A stretch of DNA of 64,000 bases from Branchiostoma floridae (GCF_000003815.2 NC_049992.1:17163780-17227779), one strand, 5' to 3'; counted from the first letter of the stretch, positions 22,201 through 30,176 are shown. Numbers and translations: made by a program. The notes: generated by a model not told the origin, from the sequence alone.

Positions 22201-24904
22201 AGCGCGTCATCCTGCAGTGCGTGGCCGAGGGCAACCCGCCACCGGACATCACGTGGATGAGGAACGGCGTGCGCCTGCGCAGTGTGACGCGCACGGTGTC
22301 ACATGACACGACCCGCGCAGGCTCAGTAGTGCTTCAGAACGTGCAGATGAACGCTACGGGGACCTACGTGTGTACCGCCAGTAACGGGGTGGGGAAGAGC
22401 GACATCAAGTCACTACAGCTGTCGGTCAAAGGTGAGTTCTGACGACATGGTGACTCTGTTGATGGAAAGTCGATAGTTTTACTTTTCTTTTTCCATGTCA
22501 GCTTTTATCTCATCTGACTGTGAGCTTTTATCTCTTGTTAAGTAAGTGCCAAAACAAACACAAGTAGTGCTATGATACTAAACTCAGATATACTTTAATA
22601 GTTGTAGTACGCCATTCTATTTATGATAACGGTCTGGCATTAACTAGACTGAAACTTTCTTGACTTTCCCCATTTCTCCGTCCACTTCTTTGTCCGCCCA
22701 TTCCAATGTCATTCCAATGTTGGAAGCATATTCTTGAACATGTGACATGATTATGTAACTAACAAAGATAGGAACATCGATAGATATCAATTATGCAAAT
22801 AAAGACATTTAATTGATATTTGATGAGAAAGTACTGGTATTCCATAGTGGTAAACTTGCGGCATTAGGCAGTTTGGTAAAGGCAAATATCAGACGTAAAT
22901 CATGTAAACAAGAGCCTAATTTACATAACTTATAAAGAAATGCTACCAAATAAATCGTTCGCTATCAAAGATAGGACTTTCATTGTTTGATCATCTTGTG
23001 TTCTTTTCATAATTATCGTTTAAATCGTTTTCAGCGTTTCGCTCCACGATGGATGAGAACACCATCGCCATCTTAGTGGGATCCATCGCCGGCGGACTCT
23101 GGCTCTTGATCTGCCTGGGACTCTCCGTGTACTTCTTCCGACGCCGCCGGGACCGGGCGGAGAAGAAGCGCTTCTCCTTCTACTACAACATGGGGCGCGG
23201 ACAGGCCGACGCCACGGACTCCAAGGCCGGGGAGGAAACCCTGGAGGTGACCAGACACCCCAACCTGCAGCCGCCTGGTGAGTTAGACACACGGCAATGC
23301 CACGAGAACAAAAAAATCCAATGGGCAAGACCTGTATGGTAGATGGTTAGCATAAGATATGGGTCTGTACGGCAAGGCAGGGGCCGGGGAGGAAACCCTG
23401 GAGGTGACCAGACACCCCAATCTGCAGCAGCCTGGTGAATTGGACATACGGCAATGCCACAAGATCAAACAATATGATGCATTATCAAAGCATTATATAA
23501 TGGACAAGACCACTTAGTAAGAGTCTTACCTAAGCACCTTAGTTCCTCCCGTGCCTTTGATTCACATCGCACATTCAAGACCTCCATGGTAGAATTATTC
23601 TAGATGTTAACGGGAAATATAATTCTGGACAGATCTAGCAAAGAGGAAGATTTGTAAAGGAGAACAATGTTATGACAAAGACAGTATTTCAATTTTCTGA
23701 TAGATTGTCATGACGACGACGAAGTAATGCTTTTTCACGGTAGGTTTTAAGGGCTATCTTCTTCGCATAACATGAAGGTAGAACCTGAAATATTTCATTG
23801 AGTATCTGACATAAATTTTCTCGTTGCTTATTTCAGCAAAAACGGTGTCTCAAAAGGGTCCGTACGCTGGGATAGAGACCATCCGGCGGACGACGAAGGG
23901 AAAAGGTTTGCAATTATTTTTTTAAGCTCAAAACTAACGGAAAGTTCCAAAGCAAAGAACATTAATTTTGAAGACAAACGCAGCGACGTAGAGTAGTGCT
24001 AAAACGAGTGCCTGTGTATTGAATAAAGCTTGTGTAAGTAAATGAGTGCCCATTTTCATTTCAACTCCTTGTTGAATCTCTCCACCTCCAGTGAGAAGAT
24101 ACGCCCAGGTGCTGTATGCGTACCACGCACAAGAGGAGAACGAACTCTACATGGAGACTGGTGACGTCATCGAGGTGTTGGAGGGGGAAGATGGCGGCTG
24201 GTGCCTGGGTTACCTCAAGGGGAGAATAGGTCTGTTCCCCTCTAACTACGTCAAGTTCCTGTCCGCATCCCAAGGTGAGATTTTCAAGATTTTAATGACA
24301 TTTACAATGAAGTTTATTGCATATCCATTTCCCCTTTGCGGCTAAATGCAGTAAGTCACATACAAAGAGACTGATAGGTAAGCTATTCTATGTTCTATTT
24401 ATGTCTATATCAGACCTTATATTTAATGAGCTCTAGGTGGGTGCTCCTAATTATAAGACCTGATATTACTGAGTGGTTGTAGCCATGGGTCACATTCGGA
24501 GCGAAACATACTTCCAATTCGCCAAGTATCCGACTACACCACTTCCATCTTTCACCTTCCAATATTGTTTCTTATTTATTGTTTATTCAAAAGATCTCCA
24601 TTAGTGAATGGAGATATTTATTCACATGAATACAGACGCACACCAAGGCAAACGAACACAACCATCCAAAAACACTAAACACATATACTAGAAAGATGGT
24701 CACAATATCGAAGTCTGTCAGAGATTGAGTGTTCCCCAGTATGTTATAGGTCAAAACAATGTATCAGGCAGAAATGAGAGGCAAGGGGTTGCACTAAATA
24801 TCATGACCTGTATCGTTTCCCTATTCGAATATTCAGTCTCTGCAGCAAAGATCCGGGAACTTTACTCTGACGCAAGCAAGAAACAGGGGAAGTCTAGCAT
24901 CTGA
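4446..24904 (+). CDS. IgSH3-A: immunoglobulin-superfamily type I receptor with cytoplasmic SH3 domain (8-exon spliced gene)
   Basis: The exons are 4446-4512, 20628-20975, 21529-21822, 22150-22431, 23035-23277, 23837-23905, 24092-24274 and 24837-24904. They sum to 1554 nt, which is 517 codons plus TGA, and every junction is GT-AG in phase 1. Residues 1-26 form the signal peptide, 27-138 a V-type Ig domain without cysteines, 139-236 an I-set Ig (C163, W177, C218), and 237-330 an I-set Ig (C260, W272, C311). Residues 341-365 form the membrane helix, followed by the RRRR stop-transfer at 366-369. The cytoplasmic part holds YYNM at 380-383, YAGI at 421-424 and an SH3 domain at 436-491, and ends in KSSI. 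By family knowledge it should sit in the plasma membrane, bind a ligand or partner through the Ig domains, and bind proline-rich proteins through the SH3. A tail-to-tail paralogue lies at 38930-48121. The SH3 domain inside an Ig receptor is the odd part. The model is internally consistent but has no transcript support here. Confidence 0.87.
5408..5636. mobile_element. MITE, family 2, second copy
   Basis: It is homologous over its whole length to 1169-1383 in direct orientation. Inverted ends TAACGCTGGTTCATC and GGTGAACGAGCGTTA enclose the shared ACGTATTTAGGGATATAG interior. Confidence 0.75.
7535..7703. mobile_element. Short TIR element with repeated CGTACCCGYTAAA words
   Basis: The ends AAACTCCTTTTTGTCGTA and TACGGCGGAAAAGGAGTTT are inverted. 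The interior repeats CGTATCCGYTA or CGTACCCGYTA at roughly 30-bp steps. It is non-coding and probably a small MITE. The open frame across it is a by-product. Confidence 0.5.
8481..8957. mobile_element. Non-autonomous TIR transposon, family 3 (ends AGGCCACAGCAAGTAAATTT)
   Basis: The left end AGGCCACAGCAAGTAAATTT-TATGGATGACATC is matched by its inverse at 8924-8957 (GATGTCATCCATAAAATTTA-CTTGCTGTGGCCT). The interior shares CCATCCCCGAAGAGGAAAAA and ACTAGTGTGGTACACTGG with a second copy at 15129-15732. No transposase frame is present. Confidence 0.85.
9202..9413. mobile_element. MITE, family 1
   Basis: It has inverted ends TACTGTAAATGCA and TGCATTTACAGTA, and an interior of repeated TTCGCGG and CCGCGAA words forming a long imperfect palindrome. 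The structure matches 31292-31503. Confidence 0.85.
9609..9780. mobile_element. MITE, family 4, truncated left portion
   Basis: It starts with the family 4 end GGTGGTATCTCACTGCACC and keeps CACTGGTGCGGCACTGCG, then breaks off at a minisatellite before the right end. Complete copies are at 50812-51067 and 59450-59702. Confidence 0.65.
9786..9885 (+). repeat. 10-bp minisatellite (GAAAAGGAAC)n, about 10 units
   Basis: There are nine exact AGGAACGAAA units and one variant end unit. Unit length is 10 bp, so three units keep frame and no unit contains a stop; the long open frame is an artefact. The same unit appears inverted at 11121-11240 with shared flanks. Confidence 0.95.
11121..11240 (-). repeat. 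10-bp minisatellite (GTTCCTTTTC)n, 12 units
   Basis: Twelve perfect units form the reverse complement of the 9786-9885 array. Both are bordered on one side by GCACTTTCGGTA (or its inverse) and on the other by a TTCATACTTC / GAGTATGAAGC flank. The two arrays are therefore inverted copies of one larger repeat. Confidence 0.95.
11258..11469. mobile_element. MITE, family 4
   Basis: It runs from GTATCTCACTACGCCTGAGG to CCAAGTGCAGTGAGATACCA and has the family's internal TCTAGATATTACGTAATGAG. It directly abuts the minisatellite. Confidence 0.75.
11532..11973. mobile_element. MITE family 4 with a nested MITE family 1 insertion (11774-11954)
   Basis: The outer element begins CTGGTATCTCACTGCACTTG. 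Its right end, CCCAATTGCAGTGAGATA, is interrupted by a family 1 element with its own ends (ACTGTAAATGCAG to GCATTTACAGTA), after which TCACCTTTAGTCAAG resumes. The outer copy is flanked by inverted AGTCAAGAAAACTT sequences (11476-11490 and 11516-11530). Family 1 was therefore active after family 4 inserted. Confidence 0.75.
12325..12425 (-). mobile_element. Retroposon 3' end with (TTCA)n tail
   Basis: Repeated AATGAATGAATGAATGAAG precedes CCTTTATTGTACAG, which holds AATAAA on the minus strand. This fits the 3' end of a LINE-type or SINE-type element inserted in minus orientation. The 5' limit is not visible. Confidence 0.4.
12915..13135. mobile_element. MITE, family 4
   Basis: It has the left end AAGGTGGTATCTCATTGAAC, the right end CCCCAAGTGCAGTGAGATAC-CACCTT, and the family's interior ACGTTTTGTGTATTTTATTG. 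Confidence 0.8.
14800..15122. promoter_or_regulatory. Candidate conserved non-coding element in intron 1
   Basis: This is a low-repeat, mixed-composition stretch carrying several homeodomain-like words (TTTATTGC, CCAATAATTCC, ACAATAAAGC) next to GC-rich blocks, in contrast with the transposon-rich flanks. It is cut on its right by the family 3 transposon. The only support is composition and lack of repeats. Confidence 0.2.
15129..15732. mobile_element. Non-autonomous TIR transposon, family 3, longer copy
   Basis: Inverted ends AGGCCACAGCAAGTACATTT and TAAAATTTACCTGCTGTGGCCT enclose an interior homologous to 8481-8957. It has about 125 extra bp near the right end (CAGGCGACCAGGAAATCC to GGGCCTCCCTACGCGGCG). 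It is non-coding. Confidence 0.85.
16025..16815 (+). repeat. Two diverged direct repeats of about 300-400 bp
   Basis: Unit 1 (16025-16320) and unit 2 (16345-16815) share, in order, TTAGAGCGAGCTGCGACC, a TTTTCAGTCATACTTT segment, CTAGCATATTCCCAGAA and TTTGTAACATGTATTGTAAA. Unit 2 carries an extra segment around 16676-16740. It is non-coding and is a local duplication, probably of a transposon. Confidence 0.7.
17311..17342. repeat. Short perfect hairpin
   Basis: CAAGGAGCTTT and AAAGCTCCTTG pair around a short loop (TATATGAT). It is isolated inside intron 1 and no function can be assigned. It is too short and too symmetric to call as an RNA gene. Confidence 0.5.
19246..19356. repeat. (CT)n / (CA)n compound microsatellite
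   Basis: A CTCTCTCT run passes into CACACA runs interrupted by GACGCA and AAACACA. Simple sequence, non-coding. Confidence 0.95.
20628..20975 (+). CDS. IgSH3-A exon 2: V-type Ig domain lacking both canonical cysteines
   Basis: The exon encodes residues 23-138 and is flanked by CTACCAG and GTGAGT, phase 1 at both ends. The V-set pattern is clear: GDPVTLPATF as the B strand, W63 in SVSWVKL, a long C'-C'' segment, and DEGTYVL before the F strand. Alanine 50 and leucine 119 sit where the disulphide cysteines belong, and the whole exon encodes no cysteine. The paralogous exon at 47771-48121 has the same substitutions. N-terminal V domains of the SLAM and HEPACAM families also lack this disulphide, so the fold is plausible. 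Confidence 0.9.
20976..21528 (+). other. IgSH3-A intron 2
   Basis: GTGAGT donor and CATTACAG acceptor. AT-rich, with no recognisable repeat or exon. Confidence 0.8.
21529..21822 (+). CDS. IgSH3-A exon 3: first I-set Ig domain
   Basis: The exon encodes residues 139-236. Landmarks are C163 (TATLSCTV), W177 (SLHWEKN) and Y216-K-C218, with an N-glycosylation sequon at N171. The acceptor is CATTACAG and the donor GTAAGT, phase 1 at both ends. Exon length (294 bp) is identical in IgSH3-B. Confidence 0.92.
22150..22431 (+). CDS. IgSH3-A exon 4: second I-set Ig domain
   Basis: The exon encodes residues 237-330. Landmarks are C260 (VILQCVAEGNPPPDITW), W272 and Y309-V-C311, with a sequon at N304. The acceptor is TATTCACAG and the donor GTGAGT, phase 1 at both ends. 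The codon split across the 3-4 junction gives tyrosine in both paralogues, which supports the splice sites. Confidence 0.92.
22432..23034 (+). other. IgSH3-A intron 4
   Basis: GTGAGT donor and TCGTTTTCAG acceptor. AT-rich, with no repeat or exon seen. Confidence 0.8.
23035..23277 (+). CDS. IgSH3-A exon 5: membrane helix and proximal cytoplasmic tail with YYNM motif
   Basis: The exon encodes residues 331-411. The hydrophobic stretch 341-365 (core GSIAGGLWLLICLGL) is followed by RRRR at 366-369, which orients the basic side to the cytoplasm. RFSFYYNMG then provides Y380-Y381-N382-M383. The exon ends in the motif GEETLEVTRHPNL at 396-408. Exon length (243 bp), helix, YYNM and this last motif are shared with IgSH3-B. 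The donor is GTGAGT. Confidence 0.92.
23381..23434 (+). CDS. Possible alternative mini-exon of IgSH3-A: tandem copy of the 3' end of exon 5
   Basis: This segment repeats the last 50 or so bases of exon 5 with two differences (AAC to AAT, silent; CCG to CAG, Pro to Gln), and the copy continues into the intron (CGGCAATGCCAC shared). Preceded by GGCAAGGCAG and followed by GTGAAT, it would be a 54-bp, phase 1-1 exon adding a second GEETLEVTRHPNL motif without a frameshift. The pyrimidine tract before the acceptor is poor and the donor is weaker than in exon 5, so it may be a non-functional duplicate. Confidence 0.35.
23837..23905 (+). CDS. IgSH3-A exon 6: cytoplasmic linker with PYxGIETIRRT motif
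   Basis: The 69-bp exon encodes residues 412-434, including PYAGIETIRRT. The acceptor is TTATTTCAG. The donor is GTTTGC, a poor match to consensus, but it is fixed by phase and by the paralogue exon at 40709-40780 (GTAAAA donor), which encodes PYGGIETIRRT. Y421-A-G-I fits a YxxPhi sorting signal. Confidence 0.85.
24092..24274 (+). CDS. IgSH3-A exon 7: SH3 domain
   Basis: The exon encodes residues 435-495, exactly one SH3 domain. It has the VLYAY motif (441-445, for ALYDY), the acidic RT loop EENELYMETGD, GGWCLGYLKGRIGLFPSNYV (469-488), and the ligand-groove residues Y443, Y445, W471, P484 and Y487. The second of the usual paired tryptophans is cysteine. The acceptor is CACCTCCAG and the donor GTGAGA, phase 1 on both sides. 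The SH3 should bind proline-rich PxxP peptides. Confidence 0.95.
24837..24904 (+). CDS. IgSH3-A exon 8: C-terminal tail and stop
   Basis: After an ATTCAG acceptor the exon reads VSAAKIRELYSDASKKQGKS-SI and TGA. The homologous exon in IgSH3-B (38930-39003) reads VSAAKLKELYDPTDAKSS and onward, which identifies both. The TGCAG nine bases downstream could be an alternative acceptor but would lose the aligned VSA. The last three residues (S-S-I) fit a class I PDZ ligand; the paralogue's (G-S-L) do not. Confidence 0.82.
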
Positions 24905-25451
24905 ACTGTCACAAGTATGACATCAGACGTAACCATGGTGACGACATCAACAATGGACTAGCGAGAAGAACTGTAGATACTCTATACTGAAGGGGGGGGT
25001 GATGATAAGTTGATTTAGGGGTAACTGTGTGGAGTACAGATGAAATGTGGCAAGTCATACACAGAAGGAATGTAAATTTGTATCGTAATCTAAACGTTGT
25101 ACAGCAAAAAAAATTGTGTCCTTTATGTCTGTCTATCTTACCAAAATAAGACAACTGTCCTGTAATGTGGCACTGATTGTAGTCATGTGGTGATGGAGAA
25201 GTTTGTGATAGCTACCCCATGTCAAGAGATCGAAGAGACACGAGGTCTGAATTCGCTTCATAACATTAGTGTTGTAAATACATTGTAGGTTAAGTAGGTG
25301 AGATCTACTCACACTAACCGGAAATCACCGTCAAAAATAGAGCCTCGTTCTGATGACTGTAATTAACGTGAAATCTCGCAGAATCTCGCAAAATGCCATG
25401 TACTTCCCTGATCGTGTAAACTAGATAAACCTAATCGTCGAACCGGTTGTA

Positions 25452-25457
25452 AATAAA
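25452..25457 (+). terminator. Candidate polyadenylation signal of IgSH3-A
   Basis: AATAAA lies about 550 bp past the stop codon and is the first canonical hexamer I see downstream of exon 8. The true 3' end is not known. Confidence 0.35.
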
Positions 25458-25540
25458 GTATAACTGTGGTATCCTGTTGGAAATAATTATAAACACATTT
25501 CCTGTGACCTCGGAGACGGTAAAACAAATGATTGACACAA

Positions 25541-25806
25541 TAAGGGGATTTACGATTCTAAGTACGCATGCGCAGCGAAATGCATTGTGGGAAATTCGTC
25601 ACAGATGAGGGCACTTGAGGACCATGTACTTCTCACTAATAATATTATGTTGAGGACTAAACAAAAATAAGACTGGGCATTGTTATGCAAATTGAGACAA
25701 TGGTTAAAGTTAGAACAGGTAACAAGTTAGGGACCTTTGGCCTTTGACGTATGACCCACAATGCATTTTGCTGCGCATGCGTACTTAGAATCACGAGCCT
25801 CCTTAT
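25541..25806. mobile_element. MITE, family 5 (TAAGG-ends, GCATGCGCAGCGAAATGCAT)
   Basis: The left end has AAGTACGCATGCGCAGCGAA-ATGCATTGTGGG and the right end the inverse, CCCACAATGCATTTTGCTGC-GCATGCGTACTTAGAATC. A diverged copy lies in IgSH3-B intron 7 (39381-39612). Confidence 0.8.
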
Positions 25807-28600
25807 TCCCACTAACACGCAAAATGCGTCAAGTTTACAAATGCCACCAACTTTCAGGACCCAAACAACGTTAACCTCGTGATATTTTCTTGTAACTTTG
25901 TTTGTGCTAAATATTGTAAATATCTGTTATTGCCTGCAACTCAAGGATATGAAATATTTCGCTGAAAAGGATTGGTAGTTATGGTGCAAATGATATTGTG
26001 ATATATATGGTTCAATATTCAGACGCCTCTCTCGTTGTTTGCGTTTGGGTTAATTAAATTTATCTAGTAATGCATAACTGCAGATGAACGATAAGGAAAA
26101 CATATTACTTCATTTGGTATTCTATGTCGTAAAAGATACTTTGCGCATGACAAGCATTCGTCCCATGAGACTTCCTTATCGGTAACGCTCATACACAACT
26201 AATAATTTACATGCCAACCATGTAATGCGAAGTAAATAAATATGAAACGCACGTACTTCAATGATGGAGACACGTTTTTCAACCTAACCAATCAGACGAA
26301 ATAAACTTACTCAACAAATTATGTGGACGTGATCCCCATTTTGCATCCTCTTTGTTTCCGATGGTATCTTATAAATATACGTTCGTGAAATTAGTAGGGA
26401 CTTTCAACAGAAGGGGATAGGAAGGATAAAAAAGAAGAAATCATATGCTTGTCTAATCTTTTATCCTCAATCATACAAAAGTGTCTTGACACGAATGATC
26501 ATATATTATATCAAGACAAATTGGAACGGTACCGATTTGGGGATTTTTTCACACCTTGCACTACATAAAACATTGTCGTTTAGCACACGTAAAGCAGTCT
26601 AAAAGAATAAGTAAAGGATTTCATTGATAAATAAATGCATATTTACGTACGATTTAAGCATGCTTAATGTTGGGATTTTATGCAATGTGACTGCCATTGT
26701 GATATATGTAGGTCTTTGGCCCATAGTTTGCATTCTTGCTAGCCTGTATTTATAAATCACAAACGCATAAATGCAGGATTTTAAAAGATCTATATATCTT
26801 CACACAAAAGCGCCCTGTCATGGCCTCTAACATAATTTGCAATTTTCAGAGTGACATTCGCGGCAGGGGGCATGCACCGTGCACACTCCAGCTGATAGAT
26901 CCCGACTGGAGGCTGTGATTCGATTGTGGCAGAGGTGGTTATACCCTGCTGAAATGGCAGTAATGGTGCCCTCTGAAAACCCCGGGTCGCCACGGTACAC
27001 TCAAGGGGCAATTACGGAGGGGCATTTGAAGTTCGGCGGGCACGCGAGGCTCGAGCTGCGGGGAAGGGAACGTGGCGGCCGCCTAATGCCAGAGGTTAGG
27101 CCCCCGACCTAGCTGCGACCTACATTGGATTTGTGTAACCCCTGACTTATGTAAAAGTATGACTAGAAAGAAAAACAAGAGTTCGTAGACCTCAGGCCTG
27201 CATGAAATGTATTGGGTTTCTGTAGACCTATTGGGTATTTTTGCCTTTTTGTCTGTGGTACGTGGTTGGAAAAATGAGCTTTTTACCGTGTTGGTTGTGC
27301 ACCATGCACAAGTCTGACTCTGAAATTCCATTTTCTGAATTTGTAAGTTTGGACATGGATGAACATTACTTATTTTGGATTTCTTAAGTATGTAACCAAC
27401 CACAGTACTTTGAAGTTGTTGAGACGCTACCTTTTTTGTCTCAGATGGCCCATGCACATGTAGTTACTCTGTCACATGATATACTAATATCTTCCTATTT
27501 CAATGTACTGACCTAATGCAGCTGCTAAGTCTCCTTGGTTTGTGTTCTTCCAATGATATTCATTAAAGATTTATTTCTGGGGTGTTATTCACTTGACATC
27601 GGAATGTTACTTGCATAATTTGACCAATGATACTTTTATCTGTAGTTCCATAGACATTAGACAATATGAATAGTGGTAGCCCCCATGCAGCAGCAACAGT
27701 TAGTCCCCAGGGTGGTATGATATTTTCATTCAATCCATCCAACCCAAACCTAAATCTCCTGTAGTATCTAAGCCAAATTTAACAGCATAATTTACTATGA
27801 AAAATGTCCTTGTCAATCCCATTTATAGATGGCAAGCTGCTGGCAATGTAGCCTGATTAAATCTCGCTTATAGCAGCCCGCCAAACATCCGCCGGCCCGC
27901 GGGGAGGGGCCAGTTACAGCCCTGGACAGCGGAGTTTGTGTTACACAGACTACTGGCAATGGAAGCTTTGAAAAGTTCAGAAGCTGTTGTAGTCAGAGCA
28001 AACACCCAGCAAACATCCCCGCAAACCAATGAGCAGTTGCTTAGAAGGGGAATTTCATCATATATTTGCCGCGACAAAATGCAACCAACGATACTGAATT
28101 TAAAACAGAACAAAGCTAAGCCTCCACCACTTAACCCTGCCTGTACCATAGATTAAGCAGGCCCAAAAACCAAGCGAATATGACTAGCCCAAAACAACAA
28201 ATTACCTGTATACAGTATGGAAATGGCATTACCAAAGAAACAAAAAGAAACACAGGACAAATCATACACATACCTTTCTCTTATGCCCACACTCTATACA
28301 GTTCTCCTCCACATTAGAAAATTGCATCTTCTTCTGTTTAAGTTCAAGTTCAACCATGATTGCCAACAGGGTAAAGGAACTTGTACCGAAACTTAAAACT
28401 CAGTACTATACAGCTCTAGAAACACCACAAAGAGTAATAAGCAAACTCCAATTATACCTGACCAACAGATATATAATCTTGTACACTCCCGTCATCTGGC
28501 AAACTGTCAGTGCCACTAAGTAACCTGATACATTGAAGGTGGCCCAGGCCAGATGATGGTTCTACACCCAACCATAATCTGTTTTTAAAACCAAGCAGAT
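25807..28600. other. Intergenic DNA 3' of IgSH3-A
   Basis: Nothing coding is supported. A short degenerate repeat (CTAGCTGCGACCTACATTGG-type, 27105-27180) recurs at 16345 and 61840-61900. The small open frames on both strands (26736-27112, 27868-28156) overlap each other and are not recognised. Confidence 0.5.
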
Positions 28601-28644
28601 ATTGGGAGGATGCCCCAACCACACAAAAACAGGATCAACCTATA

Positions 28645-29262
28645 CAGTATCAAGTTCAAGCACTAGGAGGCCCAAAATCAAACCTGACCACCAGGACACC
28701 ACAAACAACTCACGTACCAAATGGCAACACAATGGTACCTTGCGTTCCGGAGATACAGCGCACGCCCCGTGCCCGCACAAAAGGTAACCTAAAATGTCAA
28801 GTTCAAGCACCAAGGGCGCCAAAATCAAAATTGAGCATTATTCAGCCACCGCCGACACATGTGCCAAATATCATCGCGCCAGCACCTGCCGTTCAGAAGA
28901 TATAACTCCGGAAACACCCCTCTCGGACACAAAATTCGACCTGCCGGGTCAAGTTCAAACGCGACAAGGCCCAAAGTCAATCCTAGGCAACAAGCAACAA
29001 CCCCCCACCCATGCACCAAAAATCGTCGCAATCGCGCGTATCGTTCCGGACACACAGCGCCAAAAGTGCCCCAAAAACACCAAAAATGCCACCTGCAATG
29101 TCAAGTTCAAACGCCAGGAGGCCCAAAATCAAACCTGAGTGTTAGGCTACCACCCCCAACCCACGTACCAAAAATCGTCGTGCTCGCACCATCCGTTCAC
29201 GAGATACAGCGCCCTACATCCCCGGCTACCGAAAAGTTCGCACCAGCATCAAAAGCATACCT
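28645..29262 (+). repeat. Diverged tandem repeat, about 150-bp period, four units
   Basis: The anchor (GT/ATC)AAGTTCAAGCAC..GG-GGCCCAAAATCAA recurs at about 28648, 28795, 28948 and 29099 (spacing 147, 153 and 151 bp). Each unit also holds a CGTTC-ACGGAGATACAGCGC-like block. The overlapping frames here come from the repeat and are stop-poor because of its composition. Confidence 0.75.
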
Positions 29263-29360
29263 GCATACATGCAGGTAACAAGAAAACATATGGAGTGCGC
29301 AATTATAAAGACTCCATTTTCATCTAGTTCATTAGTTGAGCGTTCTGTCAAATGCCTGGT

Positions 29361-29512
29361 TTGGCTAACGTCACATTTTCAAACCGGGGCCCGGCCGGGC
29401 TGTTTCTGGAAACGATAGTTAGATACGTAGAAACAGACAAAGATAATGCCCACAACTATTCTCTTAACGTCTTGTGTAGTCTATTATATTAGTTTGAAAA
29501 TGTGACGTAGGC
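29361..29512. mobile_element. MITE, family 6 (ends CTACGTCACATTTTCAAAC)
   Basis: AACGTCACATTTTCAAACCG at the left is inverted at the right as GTTTGAAAATGTGACGTAGG. The left subterminal GGGGCCCGGCCGGGC is shared with 40266-40462 and, partly, with 49010-49140. Confidence 0.75.
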
Positions 29513-30021
29513 ATTTGTAGGCGGTAACAGCCGCAGTGAGGTCGCAGCACTGCAAGTGGAATGGCGGTGTAGAAGGAAGTAGCTGAAGCGACAAAGATGC
29601 ATTTAGGAGATAAGCGTGAACGTCCTTGGAAAGTATAATCGTTCCATCATTGGATTTATCTGTATAAAGAGGGATTGGAAGCTCTCTAACTACCAATTCA
29701 CACTATCAGAAGGTCCCGTGTATGGGGAGAGCCGCACCCCATGGCCATGCATGTTAAAGAACTCCCACACGTGTGATGGTGCGGTGTGCGATGGTACAAA
29801 TCCTTCCGTCTGGAGTTGGTGATTCACTTTAAATCACCCGGATGGAGGCCTGGTGAACCTCTGTCTCGTATCAGCCACATGGTGATTTACATCATTCACC
29901 CGGACGGGAGACCTGGCGCATCCCCGTCTTGTAATTAGCCAGCGAAAGGGTATGTCACCCCGTTAGGGGCGGTATAACCCCGTCGTGTGTAAACATGTGC
30001 GAACATGTGTGATCACGTCGA

Positions 30022-30042
30022 CCGATGATGATGATGATGATG
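30022..30042 (+). repeat. (GAT)n microsatellite
   Basis: About six GAT units in a row. Simple sequence. Confidence 0.9.
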
Positions 30043-30057
30043 ATCAGAAGCTTACTT

Positions 30058-30126
30058 TGGTCGTGTTGGTATAATGGTCAGGGTGTTTGACCAAGAATCC
30101 AGATGCCATGGGTTCGAGTCCTCTTA
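30058..30126 (+). mobile_element. tRNA-like head of a SINE, or degenerate tRNA
   Basis: GTTGGTATAATGGTCAGGG resembles a Pol III A box and D-arm, and GGGTTCGAGTCC a B box and T-arm, at tRNA-like spacing. The acceptor strands do not pair, so a functional tRNA is unlikely. The sequence continues into an assembly gap. Confidence 0.5.
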
Positions 30127-30176
30127 TATGCCATCCGTGGTTTAAAAGCACGGCTTTCCACACTACACTCAGGTGT

